Assembly: GCF_009720365.1 (NCBI RefSeq)
Contig: NZ_ML769314.1
Location: 611,264 to 675,263, forward strand
Source: Catellatospora paridis
GTDB taxonomy: Bacteria > Actinomycetota > Actinomycetes > Mycobacteriales > Micromonosporaceae
Direction: 5' to 3'
DNA length: 64,000 bases
A program made the translations under genes and the position numbers. The notes below the pieces were generated by a model. It had not been told where the DNA came from. It did no database searches and was given only the letters and a program-made list of their open reading frames with translations. Shown here in pieces: positions 1-7,665 of this stretch; the stretch's first letter is position 1, and each line of letters begins with the position of its first letter.

Positions 1-21
1 CATCACCGAAGGAGAAACACC

Positions 22-486
22 ATGGCGATGACCGCCCTGCCCGAGGTCACGGACACCTCGGCGACGTACCTGTCCGTCCAGCAGTTCTACGCCCGCCACA
101 TGCACCTGCTCGACTCCGGCCGCGCCCGCGAGTGGGCCGACACGTTCGCCCCGGACGGCACCTTCACCGCCCCCGGCCTGGACGCCCCGGTACGCGGCCG
201 CGAAGCCCTCGCCGCCGCCGTCGAACAGACCCACGCCCGCCTCGCCGCCACCGGCGAAACCCACCGCCACTGGCACGGCATGGTCTGGGTCACCCCCGCC
301 GCCGACGGCCGCGCCCACGTCCGCTGCTACGGCATGGTCATCGCCGTCACCGCCGACGGCACCCCCCGCATGCACCGCCACTGCATCTGCGAAGACGTCC
401 TCGTCCCCGCCCCCGCCGAACCCGAAGGCTGGCTGGTCCAATCCCGCCACGTCACCCCCGACGCCGCCCCACCCGCCGCCAACTGA
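22..486 (+). CDS. SnoaL/NTF2-like fold protein
   Basis: Protein of 154 residues with the look of the SnoaL-like (NTF2 superfamily) small alpha+beta fold: an N-terminal helix pair (FYARHMHLLDSG, WADTFAPDGTF, residues about 22-50), then a REALAAAVEQTHARLAATG helix and a C-terminal beta sheet. In the superfamily such proteins act as polyketide cyclases, dehydratases or small dioxygenase subunits; the substrate cannot be read from sequence. The ATG is preceded by AAGGAG at 10-15, a good ribosome binding site. The upstream neighbour lies outside the window; a polyketide or aromatic-oxidation cluster to the left is possible but not shown. A 77-bp palindromic repeat starts 3 nt after its stop codon. 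Confidence 0.7.
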   Translation: MAMTALPEVTDTSATYLSVQQFYARHMHLLDSGRAREWADTFAPDGTFTAPGLDAPVRGREALAAAVEQTHARLAATGETHRHWHGMVWVTPAADGRAHVRCYGMVIAVTADGTPRMHRHCICEDVLVPAPAEPEGWLVQSRHVTPDAAPPAAN

Positions 487-489
487 AAA

Positions 490-566
490 GCGACGATCTT
501 GCGCGGACTGTGGGTACGACACGCCCTTGACGGGCATATCGGCAACAGTTCGCGCAAGATCGTCGC
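490..566. repeat. 77-bp palindromic element, family B copy 1
   Basis: Imperfect palindrome with 22-bp arms (490-511 and 545-566, one mismatch) and an inner GCCC/GGGC stem. It starts 3 nt after the stop of the SnoaL-like gene and also faces the 3' end of the ScyD-like gene. A second copy of exactly the same length lies at 41162-41238, and the two share the distinctive interior GGGTACGACACGCCC. It could serve as a bidirectional terminator or be a REP-like dispersed element. Confidence 0.75.
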
Positions 567-590
567 GATCTTGGTGCGGTGGGTCGAGCG

Positions 591-1739
591 TCAGGCGGGG
601 AGGCGGAGTTTCATGACGCTTCCCGTGGTGGCGCAGACGGAGCAGGTGGTGATGTAGGCGTTGCGGTTGCGGATGGCGATGCCGCCGGGGTGGTCGACCT
701 TGTCGAGGACCAGTTCGGGGGTTTTGCCCTCGCCGCGGATGCGCATCAGGGCGCCGACGCCTCGGCTGGGGCCGAACATCGAGGTGTGGGTGAACTCCAG
801 GGCGTACAGGGAGCCGTCGGGGCCGAAGGCGATGTCGACGACCGTGGTCAGGCCCTCGGCGTACACCGTGGGTTCCTGGCCCGGCACGACCTTGAAGATG
901 CGGGCCGACCCGGTGGTGAACGGGCGTCCGGTCAGCTCGGCGACGTAGTACGCGCCGTCCTTGTAGACCACGCCCATCGGCACCGACTGCATCGGCAGCA
1001 TGGTGCCGGGCGGCATGTTGAACGCGGGCGGCGCGGGCATCTGCCGCTCGGGGAACACCGCCAGGGTGCTCACCTGGCCCGCGGGCGTGACGAACAGCAG
1101 CGAGTTCGCGCCCGCGTCGACGACCGCGGCCCCGCCCGGCCCGAACGCCACCGACTGCGCGTTGGAGTCCAGCTCACCGCCGTCGGGGTTGTTCGCGGCC
1201 TCGTGGCCGGCGATGTCGGCGATGCGCTGGGTGGCCAGGTGCTGCGAGAACCAGTCGCCCGACCAGTCCCGGCGCACCGACACCAGCCGGCCCATCTGGC
1301 TGCCCGGCTCGGGCAGCCCGTCCCGGGTGGCCGGGGCCTCGCTCAGGCCCACCGTGAGCAGGGCGCGGTCGAAGCGGTTGAACGCGATGTCGTCGGGCCC
1401 GATCGCCTCGGTGCCGTCGGGGCCTGCCAGCGAGGGCAGGCCGGTCAGCACCCGGGTCACGGTGCCGTCGCGGTCGAGGCGGGCCAGCGCGCCGGTGGCG
1501 CCCAGGCAGCCGATGCCCTGGGGACGCGGCAGGCAGGTCGGGTTGGCGGCGCCGTCGGCGCCCCGGCCGGCCTCGGTGACGTAGAGGGTGCCGTCGCGGT
1601 CGAAGGCGAGGCCGCGTGGGTTGCTCAACCCCGTGGCCAGGACGGTCACGTTCGGCGCCGCCGTGGCGGGCACGCCCTGGGCGACGGCGGACAGGATCAC
1701 GGCCGACGCGATGGCCAGCCGTTTCATGGATACGAACAC
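591..1739 (-). CDS. secreted ScyD/ScyE-like beta-propeller protein
   Basis: About 382 residues, exported. The N-terminus MKRLAIASAVILSAVAQG followed by PATAAPN is a Sec signal peptide with a likely AxA cleavage site. The mature part holds NHL/SMP-30-like propeller repeats: NPRGLAFDRDGTLYVTEAG, VAFGPGGAAVVDAG, IAFGPDGSLYALEF and GGIAIRNRNAYI. This is the family annotated as ScyD/ScyE after the scytonemin genes; in actinomycetes these are secreted proteins of unknown role. A GTG at 1739 is preferred because GGAGG sits 7 nt in front of it; ATG at 1727 is the next choice. Two pairs of cysteines (TCLPRPQGIGC and TTCSVC) may form disulfides. It is transcribed alone, convergent with the SnoaL-like gene. 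Confidence 0.75.
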   Translation of the reverse strand: MFVSMKRLAIASAVILSAVAQGVPATAAPNVTVLATGLSNPRGLAFDRDGTLYVTEAGRGADGAANPTCLPRPQGIGCLGATGALARLDRDGTVTRVLTGLPSLAGPDGTEAIGPDDIAFNRFDRALLTVGLSEAPATRDGLPEPGSQMGRLVSVRRDWSGDWFSQHLATQRIADIAGHEAANNPDGGELDSNAQSVAFGPGGAAVVDAGANSLLFVTPAGQVSTLAVFPERQMPAPPAFNMPPGTMLPMQSVPMGVVYKDGAYYVAELTGRPFTTGSARIFKVVPGQEPTVYAEGLTTVVDIAFGPDGSLYALEFTHTSMFGPSRGVGALMRIRGEGKTPELVLDKVDHPGGIAIRNRNAYITTCSVCATTGSVMKLRLPA

Positions 1740-1919
1740 GAAGTTGCCTCCGGCGGGCAGGGTCAGGTGTCCGTACCAATAAAACCTATATCGCCCCATT
1801 TACCCTGCGTGACGCGCCAACCACGCTGTGCCATCTCGCCCGGACCCCGCTCTCACCCACCCGCCACGCGGCGGCCCCGGCGGCCCGGTGGGCGGGGCGG
1901 GGGTGGACCGGGAGGTGGG

Positions 1920-2687
1920 TCAGCAGGGGGCCGGTTCGGTGGCCGGGGTGGCGGACGGGGCTGGGGTGGGCGGCACCGGGTCGGCGGCCGGAGCCGTGGC
2001 GGCCTGGCGGCTGCGGACGGTGAGCATCGGCAGGAAGAACTGGGCCAGCGGGCCGATGGCCAGCGCGTACAGGACGGTGCCGAGCCCGGCCTTGCCGCCC
2101 AGCAGGAAGCCCACGGCCACCACGGCGATCTCCAACACGGTGCGCCAGCCGCGCAGCGACCAGGTGCGGGCGGCCAGTCCGGTCATCAGCCCGTCGCGTG
2201 GCCCCGGACCGAGATTGGCCCCGATGTAGAGGCCACTCGCGAAGCCGCACAGCACGATGCCGCCGATCATGAAAGCCCAGCGCATGAGCACGTGCGACGG
2301 CTCGGGCAGCACCTGGTTGGCGACGTCCACGACCAGGCCGATGACGACGATGTTGGCGATGGTGCCGATGCCGGGGCGCTGGCGCAGCGGGATCCAGCAC
2401 AGCAGGACGGCCGCGCCGACGATGATCAGCACGGTGCCGACGCTGAGCCCGGCGCGCAGGGCGATGCCCTGGTGGAGCACGTCCCAGGGCTGGTTGCCCA
2501 GGTGCGCGTGCAGCATCAGGCTGATGCTGACGCCATACCCGACGAGGCCGGCGAGCAGCTGGAACAGGCGGCGGGGGAGGCGCTCGCGCAGGGGCATGGG
2601 CGTGGGGCGGCGGGTGGTCGGGGCGGCGGAGACCCGGCGCTGGGTCGCTCGAAGTGGCATGTGCAGTGGCTTGCGTGCGCCTGTCAT
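1920..2687 (-). CDS. yczE: YczE-type integral membrane protein
   Basis: About 255 residues with at least five hydrophobic membrane segments and a proline/alanine-rich C-terminal tail. The motif GVSISLMLHAHLGNQPWDVLHQG and the later ANLGPGPRDGLMTGLA are typical of the YczE/YitT-like membrane family. Its function is unknown; family members are commonly paired with a divergent MocR regulator (YczR), as here. The ATG at 2687 is preferred over a TTG at 2708, which would add seven residues. The C-terminal tail (ATAPAADPVPPTPAPSATPA) is low complexity and probably cytoplasmic. Transcription faces away from the regulator at 2767, with about 80 bp shared between them. Confidence 0.8.
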   Translation of the reverse strand: MTGARKPLHMPLRATQRRVSAAPTTRRPTPMPLRERLPRRLFQLLAGLVGYGVSISLMLHAHLGNQPWDVLHQGIALRAGLSVGTVLIIVGAAVLLCWIPLRQRPGIGTIANIVVIGLVVDVANQVLPEPSHVLMRWAFMIGGIVLCGFASGLYIGANLGPGPRDGLMTGLAARTWSLRGWRTVLEIAVVAVGFLLGGKAGLGTVLYALAIGPLAQFFLPMLTVRSRQAATAPAADPVPPTPAPSATPATEPAPC

Positions 2688-2702
2688 GTCTGCCAGTCTG
2701 GA

Positions 2703-2748
2703 GGCCAATCGAAAAGCCAGAAAGGGCCAATCCGGGGGGACTGGCCTT
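2703..2748. promoter_or_regulatory. candidate MocR/YczR operator in the divergent promoter
   Basis: GGCCAAT occurs twice in direct orientation at 2703-2709 and 2725-2731, 22 bp or two helical turns apart. A third copy of the half site lies inverted as TGGCCTT at 2742-2748, pairing with AAGGGCCA at 2722-2729. MocR-family regulators typically bind direct repeats spaced by about two turns, so this fits an operator controlling both yczE and its regulator. Confidence 0.5.
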
Positions 2749-2766
2749 ACAACGGGGGGAATGGCG

Positions 2767-4218
2767 ATGACCGTCTCCGTACGCGGTGTGCAGCTGGCCA
2801 GACTGCTCGGGCGGTGGCACGCGCTGCCCGCCCGGCGGCGCAGCCCCGACTACGCGGCCCTCGCCTCGTCGGTGCGCGGCCTGCTCGCCGACGGCCGGCT
2901 GGCCCTCGGGGTGCGCCTGCCCGCCGAGCGCGAACTCGCCGAGGCCCTGGAGATCTCCCGCACCACGGTCAGCGCGGCCTACCGCGAGCTGCGCGATTCG
3001 GGCCACCTGACCAGCCGCCGCGGCGCGGGCAGCTGGACCACCCTGCCCAGCGGGCACCGGGTGGCCAGCAGCGGGCTGTGGATGCCGGATGACGAGCTCG
3101 ACCTCATCGACCTGAGCTGCGCCGCGCTGCCGGCACCCGAGCCGCTCATGGCCGCAGCCCGCGAGGCCGTCGAGGAGCTGCCGAACTACCTGGGCGGGGC
3201 CGGCTACCACCCGAGCGGCATCACCGAGCTGCGTGAGGCCGTGGCCGACCAGTACACCGAGCGCGGCCTGCCGACCAGCCCCGAACAGATCATGATCACG
3301 AACGGGGTGCTGCACGCGCTCGACCTGATCCTGCGGCTGCAGGTGCCGGTGGGCGCGTCCGTGCTGGTCGAGTCGCCGACCTACCCGAACGCGCTGGCCG
3401 CGTTCGCCGGCCGCCGGGCCCGGATCAGCACGCACGGCCTGGACGAGGGGGGCTGGGACGCCGAGCTGCTGCTCGGCGCGCTGCGCCAGACCCGGCCGAG
3501 CCTGGCCTACCTGATCCCGGAGTTCCACAACCCGACCGGCCACGTCATGCCCACCGCGCTGCGCGAGCAGCTCGTCGCCACCGCCCAGCGCACCGGCACC
3601 GACCTGGTGATCGACGAGTCCTTCGTGGACCTGCCGCTGGACGGGCAGCCGATGCCGCCCGCGGTCGCCTCCTTCGACCGGCACGGGCGGGTGCTCACCA
3701 TCGGCGGCATGAGCAAGCCGTTCTGGGGCGGGCTGCGCGTCGGCTGGATCCGTGCCTCCGCGCCGATCGTGCAGCGCCTGGCCGCGGTCCGGGTCGGCGT
3801 GGACACCGCCGGGCCGGTGCTGGACCAGCTGGTCGCGGTCCGCCTGCTGACCCGCGCGGCCGAGGTCATCCCGCAGCGCCGGGCGCTGCTGGCCGCGCAG
3901 CGCGACGCGCTGGTCGCCGCGGTGCGCGAACACCTGCCCAGCTGGCGGGTGACCGTGCCGTCGGGCGGGGTCACCCTGTGGGCCGAGCTGGACGGGCCGG
4001 TCTCCAGCGCGCTGGCGCGCGCGGTGGAACCCCTGGGCGTACGCCTCGCGCCCGGCCCCCGGTTCGGCGTGGACGGCACCCTGGAGCGCTTCATCCGGCT
4101 GCCCTTCACCCAGCCCGTCCCCGAACTGGTCGACGGCGTGCGCCGGATCGCCGCGGCCCGCTACGACCTCGACCGCACCGGCCGTCCTCAGTGGAGCGAG
4201 CCCGCCCTGATCGCGTGA
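2767..4218 (+). CDS. yczR: MocR-type GntR/aminotransferase regulator (YczR-like)
   Basis: About 483 residues with the two-part MocR architecture. Residues about 20-85 form a GntR winged helix (LPAERELAEALEISRTTVSAAYREL); the rest is a fold-type I aminotransferase domain with the conserved NPTGHVMP loop, the VIDESF strand and GGMSKPFWGG, whose lysine should bind PLP. Such proteins sense PLP or an amino compound and are transcription regulators, not enzymes. ATG at 2767 is chosen because GGGGGA ends 6 nt before it; ATG at 2761 is equally in frame. It is divergent from yczE, its probable target. Confidence 0.85.
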   Translation: MTVSVRGVQLARLLGRWHALPARRRSPDYAALASSVRGLLADGRLALGVRLPAERELAEALEISRTTVSAAYRELRDSGHLTSRRGAGSWTTLPSGHRVASSGLWMPDDELDLIDLSCAALPAPEPLMAAAREAVEELPNYLGGAGYHPSGITELREAVADQYTERGLPTSPEQIMITNGVLHALDLILRLQVPVGASVLVESPTYPNALAAFAGRRARISTHGLDEGGWDAELLLGALRQTRPSLAYLIPEFHNPTGHVMPTALREQLVATAQRTGTDLVIDESFVDLPLDGQPMPPAVASFDRHGRVLTIGGMSKPFWGGLRVGWIRASAPIVQRLAAVRVGVDTAGPVLDQLVAVRLLTRAAEVIPQRRALLAAQRDALVAAVREHLPSWRVTVPSGGVTLWAELDGPVSSALARAVEPLGVRLAPGPRFGVDGTLERFIRLPFTQPVPELVDGVRRIAAARYDLDRTGRPQWSEPALIA

Positions 4219-4237
4219 CCCGTGGCAGAATGCGCCG

Positions 4238-4840
4238 ATGGACTCCAAGCTCGGCGGGCTGACCCTGCGCTGGCAACCGGAACCCGCCTCCTGGCACCTG
4301 GCGGGCGGCGTGCTCTCCGTCGCGGCCGGGCCGCAGACCGACATGTTCGTCGACCCGGGCGACCCGGCCGCGCCGCCGGTGCTCAACGCGCCCCGCGCGC
4401 TGGCCGCGGTGCCCGAGGGCGACTTCCAGTTCGCGCTGCGGGCCCGGGTGGACTTCGGCGAGAAGTACGACGCCGGGGTGATCCTGGTCTGGGCCGGTGA
4501 GCGGCACTGGGCCAAGCTGTGCTTCGAGCGCTCCCCGGCGGGCGAGAACACCATCGTCACCGTCATCACCCGCGGCGACTCCGACGACGCCAACGCCTGG
4601 CCGGTCGCCGGGGACACGGTCTGGCTGCGGGCCAGCCGCCTCGGCCCGGCCTGGGCCTTCCACAGCAGCCCCGACGGGCAGTCCTGGCAACTGGTCCGCT
4701 ACTTCAGCCTCGGCCCCGACGCAGGCCCGCCCATGATCGGCGTCGAGGCGCAGTCCCCGGTCGGCGCTGGCTGCACCGTCGTCTTCGACCACGCCCGCCT
4801 GACCCCGACCCGCCTGTCCGACCTCCGCGACGGCAGCTGA
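4238..4840 (+). CDS. DUF1349 concanavalin-like protein
   Basis: Exactly 200 residues, matching the size and pattern of DUF1349 (concanavalin A-like lectin/glucanase fold, related to yeast Ree1). Visible hallmarks are the W-x-pattern start (GLTLRWQPEPASWHLAGG), the DPGDPAAPPVLNAPR turn, YDAGVILVW, WAKLCFERSP and VGVEAQSPVGAGCTVVFDHARL near the end. No signal peptide. It begins 19 nt after the MocR gene and may be cotranscribed, although CAGAAT lies 6 nt before the ATG and could be the -10 of a leaderless promoter. The function of the family in bacteria is not established. Confidence 0.75.
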   Translation: MDSKLGGLTLRWQPEPASWHLAGGVLSVAAGPQTDMFVDPGDPAAPPVLNAPRALAAVPEGDFQFALRARVDFGEKYDAGVILVWAGERHWAKLCFERSPAGENTIVTVITRGDSDDANAWPVAGDTVWLRASRLGPAWAFHSSPDGQSWQLVRYFSLGPDAGPPMIGVEAQSPVGAGCTVVFDHARLTPTRLSDLRDGS

Positions 4841-4852
4841 CCGGCACAAAAA

Positions 4853-4881
4853 CGTAGGGGCGGCTTGTGGCCGCCCCTACG
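4853..4881. terminator. bidirectional hairpin terminator
   Basis: Perfect 12-bp stem (4853-4864 with 4870-4881) around a TTGTG loop, preceded by AAAAA on the left side. It lies between the convergent ends of the DUF1349 and acyl-CoA ligase genes and should terminate both strands. Confidence 0.85.
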
Positions 4882-4916
4882 TACCTCACTGCGTGGGAAA
4901 GTAAGTCCCCGCCGGA

Positions 4917-6740
4917 TCAGATTTCGACGAGGGAGCCCTCGTACATCTTCTCGATATCCGACGCGAAATTGGTCTCCACCGTGCGTCGCTTCAGCTTCAT
5001 CGAGGGGGTGATCTCCCCGTGCTCAATGGTCAGGTCGCGCGGCAGAATGGTGAACTTCTTGATGGTCTCCCAGCGGTTGAGCTTCGCGTTCAGCTCGTCG
5101 ATGTGCCCGCTGACCATGGCCTTCGCCTCGTCCGAGGTCACGATCTCCTCGTACGACTTCCCTTCGAGCGGCGTGCCGGCCGCCCAGCCGGTGATCGCCT
5201 CGGGGTCGAGGGTGACCAGCATCGAGCAGTAGTTGCGCGAGTTGCCGATCACGAGCACCTGCGAGGTGTACGTGCACAGCGCCTTGAACAGGCCCTCGAT
5301 GTGGCTCGGCGCGATGTACTTGCCGCCTGACGTCTTGACCAGGTCCTTCTTGCGGTCCGTGATCTTCAGGAAGCCGTCGCCGTCCAGCTCGCCGATGTCG
5401 CCGGTGCGGAAGAAGCCGTCCTCGGTGAACACGGCGGCGGTCTCCGCGGGCAGGTTGTGGTACCCGCGCATGATCGGCGCGCCGCGCAGCAGGATCTCGC
5501 CGTCGGCGTCGATCCGGATCTCCAGGTCGCCGAGCGGCTGGCCGACCGAGCCGATCTTCAGCGCGCCGGGCCGGTTGACGAACGCGCCCGCGCAGTTCTC
5601 GGTGAGGCCGTAGCCCTCGCTGATGGGCAGGCCGGCGGCGGCGAAGAACTCCGCGATCGGCACCGACAGCGCGGCCGAGCCGGACACCATGTAGCGGATG
5701 TTGCCGCCCAGCCGGGCGTGCAGCTTGCTGAAGACCAGCTTGTGCGCGATGCCGTACTTGCGCATCAGGCCACCGGGGACCGGCTTGCCGGCCTGCTCCA
5801 GCGCGACCCGCTCGCGCCCGACGCGCACCGCCCAGCCGAAGATCTTCGCCTTGAGCCCGCCGGCCTCGGTGGCCTGGCCGACGACCCGGTTGTAGACCTT
5901 CTCGAAGATGCGCGGCGCGGCGCACATCAGCGTCGGCTTGATCAGGCCCAGGTTGTCGATGATCTTGTCGACCCGGCCGTCCACGTACGTCGGCACGCCG
6001 ACGTGGATGATGCCGCAGATGAGGGTCTTGCCGAACGAGTGCGACAGCGGCAGCCAGAGGAACTGCACGTCGGTGGGGAGCAGCACGCCGACGTCCGACT
6101 GCGCCACGCCCTCCCAGGTCCAGCCCCGGTGCAGCAGCTCGACGCCCTTCGGGCGGCCGGTGGTGCCGGAGGTGTAGATCAGGGTCGCCAGGTTGTCCGG
6201 GCCGATGCCGGCGATCAGGTCGTCGACCAGGCTCGGGTTGGCGGCCAGTGCCTCGGCGCCGCGGCGCTCCAGGTCGGCCAGCGTGAGCTGGGGGAACGCG
6301 GCGGCCGGGTCGGCCGCGCCGTCGATCAGCACGATGTGGGTGAGCGTGGGCACCGCGTCCCGGCTCATCTTGGCGGCCTGCGCCGGGTTCTCCGCGATCA
6401 GCACCTTGGATCCGGAGTCGGCGACGATGAAGCAGGCCTCCTCCGGCTCGGTGGTCGGGTAGACCGTGGTCGTCGCGGCACTGGAGCACATGATGCCGAG
6501 GTCGGCGACGATCCAGTCGAGCCGGGTGTTGGCCAGGATCGCGACGCGATCCTCCTTGCCGATGCCGAGCGTGGTCAGACCGGCGGCGATCGCCTTGGCG
6601 CGTTCCGCGATCTGGGCCCAGGTGTACCAGACCGGCGCGTTGTCCGCGTCCGGGCCGCCGAAGGCGCGGGCGTCGGGGGACGCCGCCACTCGCTGCAGGA
6701 ACATGTCCGGAATAGACCGGTAAGGCACATCAATGGTCAT
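4917..6740 (-). CDS. long-chain fatty acid-CoA ligase (FadD15-like)
   Basis: About 607 residues, an ANL-superfamily adenylate-forming enzyme that activates fatty acids to acyl-AMP and then acyl-CoA. The phosphate-binding loop LIYTSGTTGRPKGVE, the A5 motif GYGLTENC, the FFRTGDIGELDGDGF core and the DRKKDLVKTSGGKYI linker/lysine region are all present, and total length fits bacterial FadD15-type ligases. ATG at 6740 (MTIDVPYRS) is preferred to the upstream start at 6782 because family members begin close to this point. Single gene, separated by a terminator from its convergent neighbour. Cytoplasmic or membrane associated; chain-length preference cannot be read from sequence. Confidence 0.9.
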   Translation of the reverse strand: MTIDVPYRSIPDMFLQRVAASPDARAFGGPDADNAPVWYTWAQIAERAKAIAAGLTTLGIGKEDRVAILANTRLDWIVADLGIMCSSAATTTVYPTTEPEEACFIVADSGSKVLIAENPAQAAKMSRDAVPTLTHIVLIDGAADPAAAFPQLTLADLERRGAEALAANPSLVDDLIAGIGPDNLATLIYTSGTTGRPKGVELLHRGWTWEGVAQSDVGVLLPTDVQFLWLPLSHSFGKTLICGIIHVGVPTYVDGRVDKIIDNLGLIKPTLMCAAPRIFEKVYNRVVGQATEAGGLKAKIFGWAVRVGRERVALEQAGKPVPGGLMRKYGIAHKLVFSKLHARLGGNIRYMVSGSAALSVPIAEFFAAAGLPISEGYGLTENCAGAFVNRPGALKIGSVGQPLGDLEIRIDADGEILLRGAPIMRGYHNLPAETAAVFTEDGFFRTGDIGELDGDGFLKITDRKKDLVKTSGGKYIAPSHIEGLFKALCTYTSQVLVIGNSRNYCSMLVTLDPEAITGWAAGTPLEGKSYEEIVTSDEAKAMVSGHIDELNAKLNRWETIKKFTILPRDLTIEHGEITPSMKLKRRTVETNFASDIEKMYEGSLVEI

Positions 6741-6900
6741 GAGTCGGGGCCGCCTCTGGTAGGCAAGAGTGACGGGGGACACGTTAACTTGGTGTTACCG
6801 AAGGGTAATGCTGAGCTGGGGTTGGGGGAACCCCTCGGGAAGATCTTTTCTGCGGGTCAGCAGGCCGCCACCGGCGCGCCGGCTGCTCGCGGGGCCGCAC

Positions 6901-7533
6901 TCAGATGCCCAGCCGTACGCCGCGCAGCCGGCTCGTCTGCTCGGGCGGGCCGTCCAGGCTGGCCCGCGCGTGCCCCTGCCGGCCGGACAGGAACATCAGC
7001 AGCTCGCTGGGGGTGCCGGTGAGGTTGAGCGGATGGGTGCCGGGCCGCCCGGTGGTCACCGTGCCATGGCCGGGAGAGATCACCCGCACCTGCACCGGGT
7101 AGCGGCGCAGCGCCAGCGACGCGCGCCGCCGGGCCTGCCCCCACAGCGCCTGGGAGAGCCCGGGCTCCAGCTTGCGCGGCGTCCAGTCGGCGACCGCCCG
7201 GCGGATGTCCTCGTGGTGGATGAACATCTCGGCCAGGTTGACCAGCTCGTCCAGGGCCCCGAGCCCGGCGGGGCTCCACCGCGGCGGGTGCCGCAGCTCG
7301 GTCAGCAGGGTGTCGAAGTCGCGGGCGGCGAAACGCTGCTGCACGGTCGCGGTGCGCCCGGCCAAACGCTTGATCAGGATGCCCGCGGCCGCGTCGGGAC
7401 GCCGTTCCCGCAGCAGCAGGTGCGCCAGGAGATCGCGCACGGTCCAGTCCCCGCAGAGGGTGGGGGCGCCTGGTCCTACCTCGGCCATCAGGTCGGCCAG
7501 AGCTAGCCTTTCAGCGAAGGCGTACCGGGTCAT
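6901..7533 (-). CDS. TIGR03085-type DinB/mycothiol-dependent-like protein
   Basis: About 210 residues resembling the actinobacterial TIGR03085 family, a relative of the maleylpyruvate isomerase-like/DinB four-helix bundle proteins, which bind a metal through three histidines. Candidate ligands are in LLAHLLLRER near residue 38 and NLAEMFIHHEDIRRA near residue 112. These proteins often use mycothiol, but no activity is known for this subgroup. ATG at 7533 (MTRYAFAERLALADLM) fits the family start. Divergent from the ABC exporter genes; the 130-bp gap carries an inverted repeat that could control either side. Confidence 0.75.
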   Translation of the reverse strand: MTRYAFAERLALADLMAEVGPGAPTLCGDWTVRDLLAHLLLRERRPDAAAGILIKRLAGRTATVQQRFAARDFDTLLTELRHPPRWSPAGLGALDELVNLAEMFIHHEDIRRAVADWTPRKLEPGLSQALWGQARRRASLALRRYPVQVRVISPGHGTVTTGRPGTHPLNLTGTPSELLMFLSGRQGHARASLDGPPEQTSRLRGVRLGI

Positions 7534-7607
7534 GTCGGCGATCCTACGTACCCTGGAGGCGGTGTGACGCCCCGCACAGGCCATACCCGCTCGCCTGGAG
7601 CAGCGGC

Positions 7608-7646
7608 GTCGGTAAGGATAGGAAGCCAAGCTAATTACTTACCGAC
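7608..7646. promoter_or_regulatory. inverted repeat, candidate operator of the ABC exporter
   Basis: GTCGGTAAG (7608-7616) and its exact reverse complement CTTACCGAC (7638-7646) are separated by 21 bp, so the half sites are 30 bp apart centre to centre. The repeat lies 20-58 bp before the GTG of the first exporter subunit. No regulator gene is adjacent. Confidence 0.45.
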
Positions 7647-7665
7647 CTTGACGACGGGGATACCA

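Noticed and set aside
579-3092. Open frame of 837 codons on the plus strand
   Set aside because: It runs antisense through the ScyD-like and YczE genes and into the MocR gene in a wrong frame; composition is that of a shadow.
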